Part shown: piece after piece, positions 45,503 to 53,811 of the stretch | Numbering within the stretch: position 1 is the first letter of the stretch | Layout: each line of letters opens with the position of its first letter | Assembly: GCF_002252625.1 (NCBI RefSeq) | Contig: NZ_NQKW01000004.1 | Coordinates: forward strand, 62,001-126,000 | Length of the DNA stretch: 64,000 bases | DNA from: Synechococcus sp. 1G10 | GTDB taxonomy: Bacteria; Cyanobacteriota; Cyanobacteriia; PCC-6307; Cyanobiaceae | Direction: 5' to 3' | Translations under genes and position numbers: made by a program | Notes under the pieces: model-generated | What the model saw: only the letters and a program-made list of their open reading frames with translations | Database searches by the model: none | Told to the model about the DNA's origin: nothing

Positions 45503-45529
45503 CTGAATCCTCTGCACAAGGAGTTCAGG

Positions 45530-46921
45530 ATGCCCAGTACGTCACACCCCCTGGAGGTGGTGATCGGTCTGGGACGCTCCGGCAGCGGTGCCGCCCGTTT
45601 ACTGAAGGCGAACGGCCGGCGGGTGCTGGTTCTGGAGAGTCGCCGCAGCCCCGAGCTTGAGCAGCAGGCCGAGGCTCTGCGGTCCGGTGGGGTGGAGGTG
45701 GAGCTGGGGCAACCCCTGGCGGCCGAACGTTTCGTCCAGCTCCAGCCAGGACGCGACCGGGTGGTGGTGAGCCCCGGCATCCGCTGGGATCATCCGGTGC
45801 TGGAGGCCCTGAGAGAGCGGGGCGTCCGGGTCTGTGGCGAGATGTTGGTCGCCTGGGAGGCCAGCGGCAGCATTCCCTGGATCGGCATCACCGGCACCAA
45901 TGGCAAGACCACCGTCACCCATCTGCTAAGTCACGTGCTGAGCCACGCCGGACTGGATGCGCCGATGGTGGGCAACGTCGGGATTTCGGCGGCCGAGTTG
46001 CTGCTTGAGCGCCGCGAGGCCGGAACCAGCCCACCCGACTGGCTGGTGGTGGAGCTGAGCAGCTATCAGATCGAGTCATCAGCGGAGCTGGCGCCACGCC
46101 TGGGCCTCTGGACCACGCTCACCCCCGACCATCTCGAGCGGCATGGAACGCTGGAGGCGTACCGGGCGATAAAGCGCAGCCTGCTGGATAACTCCGGGGA
46201 GCAACTGCTCAACGCCGATGATGCCGATCTGCGCGCCCATGCCGGCAGCTGGGTCCGGGCCGACTGGGTCACAGCTGGTCCTCGGGAGCAGCTGGGTGCC
46301 GGCCTGCAGCCCTGCCTCTGGATCGATGGCGGGATGGTGATGGCAGCCTCCGGGGCCCTGTTCCCCGCAACCGCCCTGGCCCTGCCCGGGGCCCACAACC
46401 GTCAGAACATGGTGCTGGTCGTGGCCGCCGCCCTCAAGCTAGGGCTTGAGCCCGCCGTGATCGAGGCCGCCCTGCGCAGCTTTCCCGGGGTTCCCCATCG
46501 CCTCGAGCAGATCCGCCTGCTGGATGGTGTGCGCTGGTTCAACGACAGCAAGGCCACCAACTACGACGCCGCCGAGGTTGGAATCACGGCCGTGGAGGGG
46601 CCCATGGTGGTCCTGGCGGGGGGTGAGATCAAACAGGGCGACCCCCGGGCCTGGCTCGAGGCCCTTGGGCAGCGGGCGGCCGCCGTGGTCCTGTTCGGAG
46701 CGGCCAGGGACGCCTTCGCCGCCCTGCTCAGCGGCAGTGGCTATCCGGGCTCGGTGCAGCTGGTGGAGGACCAGACCGAGGCGGTGCCCCTGGCCCGGGA
46801 ACTGGCCCGCCGCCTCGGCTGCCCCACGGTTCTGCTTTCACCGGCCTGCGCCAGCTTTGATCAGTACACGGATTTCGAGGCCCGCGGGGAGCATTTCCGC
46901 TCGCTGGTGGCCGCCCTCTGA
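45530..46921 (+). CDS. murD: UDP-N-acetylmuramoylalanine-D-glutamate ligase
   Basis: Adds D-glutamate to UDP-MurNAc-L-Ala in peptidoglycan synthesis. The 463-residue protein has the GLGRSGSG nucleotide-binding start, the ATP-binding GITGTNGKTTVTHLL, VELSSYQIE, LTPDHLERHG, and the C-terminal FNDSKATNYDAAEV. The start is ATG 45530, preceded by AAGGAG. Confidence 0.96.
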   Translation: MPSTSHPLEVVIGLGRSGSGAARLLKANGRRVLVLESRRSPELEQQAEALRSGGVEVELGQPLAAERFVQLQPGRDRVVVSPGIRWDHPVLEALRERGVRVCGEMLVAWEASGSIPWIGITGTNGKTTVTHLLSHVLSHAGLDAPMVGNVGISAAELLLERREAGTSPPDWLVVELSSYQIESSAELAPRLGLWTTLTPDHLERHGTLEAYRAIKRSLLDNSGEQLLNADDADLRAHAGSWVRADWVTAGPREQLGAGLQPCLWIDGGMVMAASGALFPATALALPGAHNRQNMVLVVAAALKLGLEPAVIEAALRSFPGVPHRLEQIRLLDGVRWFNDSKATNYDAAEVGITAVEGPMVVLAGGEIKQGDPRAWLEALGQRAAAVVLFGAARDAFAALLSGSGYPGSVQLVEDQTEAVPLARELARRLGCPTVLLSPACASFDQYTDFEARGEHFRSLVAAL

Positions 46922-46946
46922 GCGGTCTTGCCGATCCCCCCATCCT

Positions 46947-47672
46947 TCAGAAGAGCGCAGCGGCGGCCTCGTCCGCCGGCGGTGGCGCTCCGATCTCCCA
47001 GGCCGCCAGATACTGCTGGATGAAGATCGCTGCCAAGGGCACGGTCACCAGCATCGGCAGCAGGCAGAACAGGGCGGAAATGGCGATCAGCAGTGCCGAA
47101 AGCAGCTCATAGCCCACCAGGCCCCAGCTGTGGGGACTGGAGAAAAGATCGTTGAAGCAGGTCCGGAAGGCAGGCCAGAGCGGCTCCTCGCTGGTGAACA
47201 CCCGCCGCACGTAGATGGGGGTGAGCGCCATCACGATCAGGCCTGGAATCAGGCAGAGCAGGATGCCGAGCCCGGCGGCAACTGAGACCAGCAGCCCTGC
47301 GAGCACGTAGCGGCGGGGATTGGAGCGAAGCAGGGCCAGCCCTTCCCAGTAACTCGGATGATGACCCGTGGCAAACCAGAGGGCCGGCAGGGCGGAAAGC
47401 AGCACCCCGATCAATCCCGCCACCACCTGATAAAGGATCGAAAAGGGCAGGTTCAGCACCGACGACACCAGCTGGGTCACGCTTTCGCGCAGATCGGCCG
47501 AGACCCCGGCGGTCACCGCCATCGCGATCACGGTGATCAGCAGGCTGATCGCCACCGAGACCAACGCCAGGGCCAGCACCGTGAGCTGGAGTGCCAGGTA
47601 GATGCGCCAGTGGGCCACAAAGAGGTTCCATACCGACTGAAGGGTGGGCTTCGGTGCAGGTGACTGGCCCAT
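46947..47672 (-). CDS. Integral membrane protein, unknown function
   Basis: A 241-residue protein with about six hydrophobic segments, starting MGQSPAPKPTLQSVWNLFVAHWR at ATG 47672. The second half (VLAGLLVSVAAGLGILLCLIPGLIVMALTPIYV, then DLFSSP and a terminal AIFIQQYLAAWE) resembles membrane domains found in bacterial proteins of the DUF975/GDPD-membrane type. Confident as a membrane protein only. It is divergent from the EVE-domain gene. Confidence 0.72.
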   Translation of the reverse strand: MGQSPAPKPTLQSVWNLFVAHWRIYLALQLTVLALALVSVAISLLITVIAMAVTAGVSADLRESVTQLVSSVLNLPFSILYQVVAGLIGVLLSALPALWFATGHHPSYWEGLALLRSNPRRYVLAGLLVSVAAGLGILLCLIPGLIVMALTPIYVRRVFTSEEPLWPAFRTCFNDLFSSPHSWGLVGYELLSALLIAISALFCLLPMLVTVPLAAIFIQQYLAAWEIGAPPPADEAAAALF

Positions 47673-47807
47673 CACAATCCTCTCGACTGGTTGATCCGGA
47701 TGTTGTCTAGGCCAGGGGATGCGCTCCGGCCAACCCAACCGAAACAAACCCGCTCGATAGGATCAAGCTTCCAAGACCAACGGCCCAGCAGGGCTGAAGA
47801 CGGCGAG

Positions 47808-48269
47808 ATGGCTTACTGGTTGATGAAAAGTGAGCCTGATGTGTTTGGCATCAGCCATCTTGAGAGCGAAGGCACCACACTCTGGGACGGCATCCGCAAT
47901 TACCAGGCGCGTAATTTCATGCGCAGCATGGCACTCGGTGATCAGGCTTTTTTCTACCACTCCAACACCAAGCCACCAGGCATCATTGGCCTGATGGAGG
48001 TGATCGAAACGGGACTGACCGACCCCAGCCAGTTCGATCCGACCTCCAAGTACTTCGATCCGGCCTCGAAACCGGAAGCCCCTCGCTGGGATTGTGTCCG
48101 CCTGGCCTACCGGCGCACCTATCCCCAGCTGCTCAGCCTGGACGAACTGCGCAGCAGCTTCGATGAGCAGGAGCTGCCTGTGGTGCGCCGGGGCAATCGC
48201 CTCTCGATCCTGCCGGTCCCGGCTGCCACGGCCCTGCGGCTGCTTGAACTGCTGGATCCCGGCCGATGA
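47808..48269 (+). CDS. EVE domain-containing protein
   Basis: A 153-residue PUA-like protein. It starts MAYWLMKSEPDVFGISHL and shows the EVE features TLWDGIRNYQARNFMRSMALGDQAFFYHSN, GIIGLMEVI and the aspartate-rich strand DPTSKYFDP. EVE domains bind modified bases such as 5-methylcytosine derivatives or modified RNA in characterised relatives. The stop overlaps the next gene by four bases (ATGA), tying it to a membrane protein. Confidence 0.92.
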   Translation: MAYWLMKSEPDVFGISHLESEGTTLWDGIRNYQARNFMRSMALGDQAFFYHSNTKPPGIIGLMEVIETGLTDPSQFDPTSKYFDPASKPEAPRWDCVRLAYRRTYPQLLSLDELRSSFDEQELPVVRRGNRLSILPVPAATALRLLELLDPGR

Positions 48270-49087
48270 AAACGGAGCCCCGAGGATGCGGGGCCTGGCT
48301 GGCGGATGGAGCCGCACAGGGCCTGGCCGCGATTCAGGCGGTGCGGGGCTGGCTGAGGCAGGGACGCAGGGCTTACCGGCGGGCACCCTTGCTGTTCAGC
48401 GGTTTCACACTTGTGGGCGGCAGTGCTCAACTGCTGGGCCAGACGGTGCAGAACCGGGCCAGTGATGCCCTGGCCGTGGCGGAGGAACCCGTGCTGGTCT
48501 CGATGGGTCTGGTACTGGCGGGGTTATCGCTCAGCGTGGGCAGCCTTCTCTGGCTGAATGTCGGGCTGCTGGGGGGTGCCTCGATTGCCCTGGGAGGAAG
48601 GACGCCGCGGCTGGCCGAATTGACCCGCTGGCGGACCGCAGCCATGGGCCGTCTTTTGGGGGTGGAGCTGCTGCTGCTGGTGCTGAACCTGCTGATCATG
48701 GCCACAGCCGGGCTGGCTGCGGGGCTGGTGAGCCTGATCCACCCGCTGCTGGCTCTGGTGCCACTGCTGATCGGCGCCACGCTGATGCTGGCCCTGTTCG
48801 TGACGCAGATCTTCCACTTGCCGCTGGCCGTGGCCGGTGGCCTCTCTCCTGTGGCCACCTTCCGCTCCGGGCGTACCCTGGTGCCAGCCCATGGCTTGCA
48901 TCTGCTGGCCCTGAGCATCAGCCTGATCCTGATCGTGCTGCTGCCCCTGGGACTTGCCCTGCTGATCGCCTGGCCCCTGGCCGCAGGGTTGCTGGTGGCC
49001 TGGCCCCTGGCCATCTGCAGCCTGACCGCCAGTTACCAGGAGATCGTTGGCGCCGAAGACCGGGGGGTCCTTGACGGCGGCGCCTGA
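48266..49087 (+). CDS. Integral membrane protein coupled to EVE-domain gene
   Basis: A 273-residue protein with a soluble basic N-terminus (about 40 residues) and five or six hydrophobic helices, very Leu/Ala-rich in the last third. No transporter or enzyme motif is visible. Its start overlaps the EVE gene stop (ATGA), and its last 55 bases overlap tail-to-tail with the DUF2811 gene. The layout is similar to the membrane protein at 46947-47672, so the two may be distant paralogues. Confidence 0.72.
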   Translation: MKTEPRGCGAWLADGAAQGLAAIQAVRGWLRQGRRAYRRAPLLFSGFTLVGGSAQLLGQTVQNRASDALAVAEEPVLVSMGLVLAGLSLSVGSLLWLNVGLLGGASIALGGRTPRLAELTRWRTAAMGRLLGVELLLLVLNLLIMATAGLAAGLVSLIHPLLALVPLLIGATLMLALFVTQIFHLPLAVAGGLSPVATFRSGRTLVPAHGLHLLALSISLILIVLLPLGLALLIAWPLAAGLLVAWPLAICSLTASYQEIVGAEDRGVLDGGA

Positions 49088-49365
49088 TCGGGCCTCCCCT
49101 CTGCCGCCCGCTGGAACATGTTGGCCACATAGCAGCGGGTGACGGCCCGGCTCTGGACCCCGTTCTGGACAAGAAAGCCGGCCAGCGCCGCCTGAATCAG
49201 GCGGTACTGGTCCCAATTGGGGTGGGCGTCAATGAACTGAGCCATGGAAGTGAGCAATGCCTCGGGGACCTCAGCCCGAAAACTCACCACACCGGTGTCC
49301 GACTCGGCCTTGGCGACCGGAGCGGACGCAGTGACGGAAGCGGTCATGACCGGAGCAATGTCCAT
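49033..49365 (-). CDS. DUF2811 family protein
   Basis: About 110 residues. The core VVSFRAEVPEALLTSMAQFIDAHPNWDQYRLIQAALAGFLVQNG followed by a helix (TRCYVANMF) matches the cyanobacterial DUF2811 family, small soluble proteins of unknown function. The start is ATG 49365 or ATG 49347. The Pro/Ser-rich end (from about residue 90) overlaps the opposite membrane protein gene by 55 bp. Confidence 0.82.
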   Translation of the reverse strand: MDIAPVMTASVTASAPVAKAESDTGVVSFRAEVPEALLTSMAQFIDAHPNWDQYRLIQAALAGFLVQNGVQSRAVTRCYVANMFQRAAEGRPDQAPPSRTPRSSAPTISW

Positions 49366-49707
49366 GGGCGGGTTGAGCTGGTGATGTCATCCACTTCTCC
49401 ACAGCGCCGGGGCCGCGTCAAATCGGGGACCCAGCGGGGCGGCAGCTCCTTCCAACCCTGAGACTGGCTGCCGCGCAGGGGCAAGGCACGCCCGCGACCT
49501 CGGCAAGTATGGGCTTGAAGCTGAACTGGAAGCCTGTCAAGGGGAGAGGCCGCCAAAGCCGAGTTCTCCCCAGACCTGAGCCAGCGCAAAGAGCGAAGAA
49601 CCTGAACCTGTGGAAAACCTGTGCAAAAGGCTGGTCCGACGCAACCGTGCCTGGGGAGGAGCCCGGCAATCAGCAGTGCTGATCGCCCCCCAATCCCGTG
49701 CTCTGTC
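49366..49707. other. Gene-free gap with DnaA-box-like motifs
   Basis: No credible gene in 342 bases between the divergent-facing DUF2811 start and the DUF1818 stop. An 11-bp direct repeat (ACCTGTGGAAA, ACCTGTGCAAA) lies at 49606-49627. Read on the minus strand these give TTTTCCACA and TTTTGCACA; a further TTCTCCACA lies on the plus strand at 49395-49403. The composition is typical of the region. No tRNA or recognised ncRNA is seen. Confidence 0.6.
49609..49628 (-). promoter_or_regulatory. Tandem DnaA-box-like sites
   Basis: On the minus strand TTTTCCACA (49609-49617) and TTTTGCACA (49620-49628) lie in the same orientation with 11 bp between equivalent positions, one helical turn. TTTTCCACA is the DnaA-box form I recall for Synechococcus. 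Binding is inferred from the motif only. Confidence 0.4.
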
Positions 49708-50085
49708 TCATAGGGGCAAGGGCTCCAGCGCCCGCGCCAGCTCAAGGCCCGCACCTGGCGCCCAGGCGCCCTCCCACCCCCTCAGCCCTGGAGAAGGGAT
49801 GAGGATGCAGCGCAGCTGCCAGCGGCCGGGGTTGCCATCAAGACCCAGCCACCAGCCGTCACGCTCAAGCTCAAGGCTGATCAATTCCTCTTCCATCAGC
49901 TGATCGGCGATGGCGCCGAGTTGATCCAGCAGGCTGAGGAGGCCGGCGCGCAGGCTGCAAGCCTCTACAGCGGTGAGCTCAACAGCCCAGTCGGCACCGC
50001 CGATGAGCAAAGGGAACGGGTCCTTGGACGGATCCCAGACCAGCCTCCAACCCTCCGCTTCGGCGCTGTACCCGCTGGGAGTCAA
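49708..50085 (-). CDS. DUF1818 family protein
   Basis: About 125 residues. The conserved core is EGWRLVWDPSKDPFPLLIGGADWAVELT, then a helix (LLSLLDQLGAIADQLMEEELISLE) and beta strands ending GWEGAW, which matches the cyanobacteria-specific DUF1818 family of unknown function. The TTG start at 50085 (MTPSGYSAEAEGWRL) follows the rpoZ stop by four bases. A start at 50136 would overlap rpoZ by 47 bp and gives an atypical N-terminus. Confidence 0.8.
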   Translation of the reverse strand: MTPSGYSAEAEGWRLVWDPSKDPFPLLIGGADWAVELTAVEACSLRAGLLSLLDQLGAIADQLMEEELISLELERDGWWLGLDGNPGRWQLRCILIPSPGLRGWEGAWAPGAGLELARALEPLPL

Positions 50086-50089
50086 GGAT

Positions 50090-50320
50090 TCAGCCGGGCA
50101 GCAGGTCAGGCTGGTCCTGCTCGTCGCTGAGCTCAACGATCGCCCGCTGCACGGGCTTCACCATTTGATCTTCGAGCAAGCCATCGAAATCGTCGAAGCG
50201 GCGTTGCTTGGCGCGGAAAGCGATTCGAACGGTGGTCAGGTAACGGTTGCTCGATTGACCGATCAGACTTTCAGCCCGCTGGGCCAATTCCTTGGGATGA
50301 ACCGTCGGACCGGTAAACAT
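50090..50320 (-). CDS. rpoZ: RNA polymerase omega subunit
   Basis: Small subunit assisting RNA polymerase assembly and, in cyanobacteria, sigma factor recruitment. The 76-residue protein has the cyanobacterial omega pattern: [36 protein letters not shown] and [21 protein letters not shown]. The ATG at 50320 is supported by normal length. Co-transcribed with DUF1818. Confidence 0.9.
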   Translation of the reverse strand: MFTGPTVHPKELAQRAESLIGQSSNRYLTTVRIAFRAKQRRFDDFDGLLEDQMVKPVQRAIVELSDEQDQPDLLPG

Positions 50321-50373
50321 CGAATCAAACCCATTTCCATCACTCTAGTTCAGCTGCTGCCTGGGCCCCATCC

Positions 50374-51951
50374 ATGGCCGTGACAGGCACCCTGGCGATC
50401 GACCTGGGGAGCAGCACCACGGTGCTGGCTTTTCAACCCAGCTCGGGCGGAGCACCGGAGCTGCTCGCCATTCCACCCTTCAGCAGCAGCGATCCATGCG
50501 TGGTCCCCAGCCTGATCTGGCTTGAGAACCCCCAGAGCGATCAGCCCCTGATCGGCCGTCAGGTGCTCGATGCTGGCCTCGCTTTCAATGGCGGCGAAGG
50601 TCTCTGCCGCGACTTCAAACGCAGGATCGGTGCCCTTGCAGGCGAGTCCGGCCCGGCGGCGGCAGGAGCCGGCGGCGAACCGCTCACGCCGGAGCAGGCC
50701 GGCAGCCTGCTGATCACCCGACTGTGGCAAGCCCTGCCTGCGTCGGTGCTGCCCACCCGGCTGGTGCTGACCGCCCCGATCGAGGGGTACCGGGGCTACC
50801 GCCAGTGGCTGCAGCAGCTGAGCAGCCAGATTCCCGTGGAAGAGGTGGCCCTGGTGGATGAACCCACCGCGGCCGCCATCGGGGCAGGCCTGCCGGCAGG
50901 CAGCCGGGTGCTGGTGGTGGATCTGGGCGGCGGCACGATCGATCTCTCGCTCGTGGCCCTCCAGGGCGGTGAAGGACGGGCGGCACCGATCGCCCAGTTG
51001 CTGCGCTTCGGCGGCCGCGATCTCGATGGGGGTCGCCAGGCCCTGCGCTGCGCGGAAGTGATCGGCAAGGCCGGCTGCGCCCTCGGTGGCCGCGACATCG
51101 ACCGCTGGATCGCCATGAGCCTCGCCCCGGACCTGGGAGAGGACCCCAGCCTGCTGGAGGTCAGCGAGCGGCTCAAGTGCGGCCTGAGCGAGGCTGAGGA
51201 GGTGACAGGCATCTGGAGCTCAGCGGGAGCCGACAGCCGCGTCCTGCGCCTCGATCGGATCCAGCTTGATCGGCTGCTGCGCGAGCGGGGGCTGCTGGAG
51301 TTGCTCGACGACCTGCTGGAGCGGGTGCTGGCAGCGGCGCGGGCCAAAGGACTTGACCGAGAGCAGATCGATGCGGTGCTTCCGGTGGGGGGTACCAGCC
51401 GCCTGCCAAGCATTCGCCACTGGCTGGCGGACCGCTGTGGCTCCATCCCCCTGCGCAACCAGCGGCCTGTGGAGGCGGTGGCCCTCGGGGCCCTCGCCCT
51501 CACGCCGGGGGTGCGGCTCAAAGACGTTTTGGCCCGGGGAGTGTCGCTGCGCTGCTGGGATCAGCGCAGCGGGGAACATCGCTGGCACCCCCTGTTCCTC
51601 GCTGGTCAGAGCTGGCCCACCGACCAGCCCCTGGAACTGGTGCTCAGCTGCAGCCGCGATGAGCAGAGGAGCCTGGAGCTGGTGCTCGGTGAGCCGATTG
51701 AGGAGGAACGCAGCGAGGTGGTCTTCATCGACGGGCTTCCCCATGTGCGGCGGCGCCCTGCCGGCGAAGCCAGGACTGAGCCCTGGAGCCGACAGCCGCC
51801 CCCTGTGCCCCTCGAACCGCCCGGGAGCTGCGGCATCGACCGGCTGCGGCTCCGTTTCAGCATCGACGCCGAGGGGCAGTTACTGCTTGAAAGCGAAGAT
51901 CTGCTCGGTGGCACCATCACTGCCGCCAGGGTGCTCGGCCCGGTGCGCTGA
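50374..51951 (+). CDS. Hsp70-like (DnaK family) protein lacking lid domain
   Basis: A 525-residue actin-fold ATPase. It has phosphate-1 IDLGSSTTVLAF, the connect region VALVDEPTAAAIGAGL, phosphate-2 VLVVDLGGGTIDLSLV and adenosine motif VLPVGGTSRLPSIRHWL. The C-terminal part is a shortened, divergent substrate-binding region (residues about 365-525) and there is no helical lid or EEVD tail. The protein is about 110 residues shorter than DnaK. It is an Hsp70-class chaperone-like protein; client and J-protein partner are unknown. Confidence 0.88.
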   Translation: MAVTGTLAIDLGSSTTVLAFQPSSGGAPELLAIPPFSSSDPCVVPSLIWLENPQSDQPLIGRQVLDAGLAFNGGEGLCRDFKRRIGALAGESGPAAAGAGGEPLTPEQAGSLLITRLWQALPASVLPTRLVLTAPIEGYRGYRQWLQQLSSQIPVEEVALVDEPTAAAIGAGLPAGSRVLVVDLGGGTIDLSLVALQGGEGRAAPIAQLLRFGGRDLDGGRQALRCAEVIGKAGCALGGRDIDRWIAMSLAPDLGEDPSLLEVSERLKCGLSEAEEVTGIWSSAGADSRVLRLDRIQLDRLLRERGLLELLDDLLERVLAAARAKGLDREQIDAVLPVGGTSRLPSIRHWLADRCGSIPLRNQRPVEAVALGALALTPGVRLKDVLARGVSLRCWDQRSGEHRWHPLFLAGQSWPTDQPLELVLSCSRDEQRSLELVLGEPIEEERSEVVFIDGLPHVRRRPAGEARTEPWSRQPPPVPLEPPGSCGIDRLRLRFSIDAEGQLLLESEDLLGGTITAARVLGPVR

Positions 51952-52066
51952 AAAGTGTTGCCGATGCCACCGGTCCGCGGCAGTGGACGACACGGCGGCT
52001 GCCCCCTGACCTTGTATACCGGGCCTCGCTGTCCATAGAACAGGGATATAAATCTGATTTCCCCTC

Positions 52067-52897
52067 TTGGCCATTCGCCGCCACAGGCTTCCGCGCTTCT
52101 GGCTGGCTCTCACCCTTGGCCTCGTGGCAGCTGGTGTCGGTGGAGCCTGGTGGTGGGAATCCCAGTTGCCGCGCCGGCTGGGGCGGGCCGCGAACGAGGG
52201 GCGATTCGACGACTGCATCCGCTACAGCGATCAGCTGGCTTCCCTGCGCTGGTTGAGCGGACGCGCACCGGCGGAGCAGGGTCGCTGCCGCCGGGCCAAA
52301 GCTGAACAGCTCTGGCGGCAGCAGAAACCAGAAGAGGCCCTCAAACTGCAACTGTTGCTGGCCAATTCAGCAGCGGGCACCGAGGCCGACCGGCAGCAGT
52401 TGCTGGCCTGGCAGCAGGATCTCAAGGACCGTGCCCTCTCCCGCTTCCAGCAGGGGGACCTGGAGGGGGCTCTCGCCCTGCTCAAGCCGATGGGAGAGCA
52501 TCACCGGCCCGACGGCTCCGCTCTCGGCGACAACCTGCGCGAGTTCTGGGCGCGGAACCAACTGCAGCAGCAGAGGGCCGTGAAACTGGCAGGTGAGAAA
52601 CGCTGGTGGGAAGCTCTCGACGCCCTCAATCGGATCGATCACCCCTGGTGGACAACCGCGACGGCGCCGCTGCGGCAGCAGGTGGATCAAGCGATCGTCG
52701 GGCTCAGGAGCAAGGAACAGGAGCACCACAGCCACGGTGATCAGCCGCTCGACAGCGTGCCCATCGCCAGCCTCGATGCCGCCGTCCAGCGCCAGCTGGC
52801 CACAGGCGTCGACGAGTGGACCGCCTTCACCAAGGCCTGCGCCGAGATGGGCGGACGGGTGGTGGAGTCGGGACCGGAGACCACCTGTCGCCGCTGA
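52067..52897 (+). CDS. Membrane-anchored helical-repeat protein downstream of the Hsp70-like gene
   Basis: About 276 residues from TTG 52067 (MAIRRHRLPRFW). One N-terminal transmembrane helix (LALTLGLVAAGVGGAWWW) is followed by a soluble helical region with TPR-like spacing (EGRFDDCIRYSDQLASL, WRQQKPEEALKLQLLLA, RFQQGDLEGALALLKPMG, AGEKRWWEALDALNRID), ending in VVESGPETTCRR. No named family is recognised. It is in the same direction as the Hsp70-like gene, 115 bp downstream. Confidence 0.68.
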   Translation: MAIRRHRLPRFWLALTLGLVAAGVGGAWWWESQLPRRLGRAANEGRFDDCIRYSDQLASLRWLSGRAPAEQGRCRRAKAEQLWRQQKPEEALKLQLLLANSAAGTEADRQQLLAWQQDLKDRALSRFQQGDLEGALALLKPMGEHHRPDGSALGDNLREFWARNQLQQQRAVKLAGEKRWWEALDALNRIDHPWWTTATAPLRQQVDQAIVGLRSKEQEHHSHGDQPLDSVPIASLDAAVQRQLATGVDEWTAFTKACAEMGGRVVESGPETTCRR

Positions 52898-52964
52898 AGA
52901 CCGCAGGGCCATCCCCATCCCTGGGGCCATGACAGGATTGGTTCTCCCTCAGTGTCCCCTGCGC

Positions 52965-53186
52965 ATGAAGCCTGGAGAACAGGTCAAGGTCTGCCAGAGC
53001 GTGGTCGTCTACACCCACCCTGAACATCGCGGCAAGGCCTTCGATCTGCTGGGACAGCAAGGTGAAGTGCAACAGGTGCTCGACGACTGGAAAGGCAAAC
53101 CGATCAGTCCCACCCTGCCGGTGATCGTGGCGTTCGGACGGTTCCGGGCACACTTCCGCCCCGACGAACTTGAAACGGCGGGCTGA
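52965..53186 (+). CDS. ftrV: Ferredoxin-thioredoxin reductase variable subunit
   Basis: The variable chain FTR-V caps the [4Fe-4S] catalytic FTR-C subunit and passes electrons from ferredoxin to thioredoxin. The 73-residue protein starts MKPGEQVKVCQSVVVYTHPEHRG, with LGQQGEVQQVLDDWKGKPISPTLPV and a terminal RAHFRPDELE, the SH3-like FTR-V pattern. ATG 52965 was chosen by length; ATG 52929 would add 12 residues. ftrC is not in the window. Confidence 0.92.
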   Translation: MKPGEQVKVCQSVVVYTHPEHRGKAFDLLGQQGEVQQVLDDWKGKPISPTLPVIVAFGRFRAHFRPDELETAG

Positions 53187-53224
53187 ACGGCCAGGCCCAG
53201 ACCATCGGCGCTGGAGAAACCAGC

Positions 53225-53788
53225 TCAACCGGCGCGAATCAAAAACACTCCGTCTTCTCCGTCGGTCTGGCGCAGACAGAGCTGGATCGACTCCTGCCTG
53301 CTGGTTGGAACCAGGCGTCCACAGAAATCGGGCTGAATCGGCAGTTCCCTGTGGCCACGGTCGACCATCACCAGCAGCCGCACCAGATCAGGACGTCCCC
53401 AGGTATGCAGGGCCTCCAGGGCCGCACGCACCGTGCGCCCGGTGAAGATCACGTCATCCACCAGCACGAGCTGGCGACCTTCGATATCGGAGGGCAGGTG
53501 GGTGGCTTCCACCAGACGGGTGCCGACCCGCTCCAGGTCATCGCGGTGGAAGGTGGGATCGAGGCTGCCCTGCTGGATGGGGTGACCGCAGAGCTCCTGA
53601 AGTTGCTGGGCCAGCACCCGGGCCAGGGCCACCCCACGGGTCGGGATGCCCAGCAGCAGCAACTGGCGGCTGTCCACGACTCCTTCGAGCACCTGGGAAG
53701 CAAGGCGGCGCACCGTGCGGGCAAGGTCGTCGGCGGAGAGGATCTCCACCCGCCGCTGATCGGATGACGGCACCAAGGGAGTGTTCAC
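53225..53788 (-). CDS. pyrR: PyrR bifunctional regulator / uracil phosphoribosyltransferase
   Basis: PyrR binds pyr mRNA to control attenuation in Gram-positives and also carries uracil phosphoribosyltransferase activity; in cyanobacteria the regulatory role is less certain. The 187-residue protein has the PRPP-binding motif LVLVDDVIFTGRTVRAALEAL, ILLLGIPTRGVAL-like, and LVMVDRGHRELPIQPDFCG. GTG 53788 (MNTPLVPSSDQRRVEIL) was chosen. A cluster of small inverted repeats lies upstream. Confidence 0.93.
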   Translation of the reverse strand: MNTPLVPSSDQRRVEILSADDLARTVRRLASQVLEGVVDSRQLLLLGIPTRGVALARVLAQQLQELCGHPIQQGSLDPTFHRDDLERVGTRLVEATHLPSDIEGRQLVLVDDVIFTGRTVRAALEALHTWGRPDLVRLLVMVDRGHRELPIQPDFCGRLVPTSRQESIQLCLRQTDGEDGVFLIRAG

Positions 53789-53811
53789 GAGGAACCGAAA
53801 TTGGTCATTCC

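Noticed and set aside
49366-49707. Chromosome replication origin
   Set aside because: Three or four DnaA-like motifs are suggestive, but there is no dnaN or dnaA gene and no AT-rich unwinding stretch; kept only as a regulatory candidate.
49344-49754. 136-codon open frame across the gap on the minus strand
   Set aside because: Arg/Pro/Ser/Cys-rich random-looking composition, overlapping the DUF1818 and DUF2811 ends, with no family pattern.
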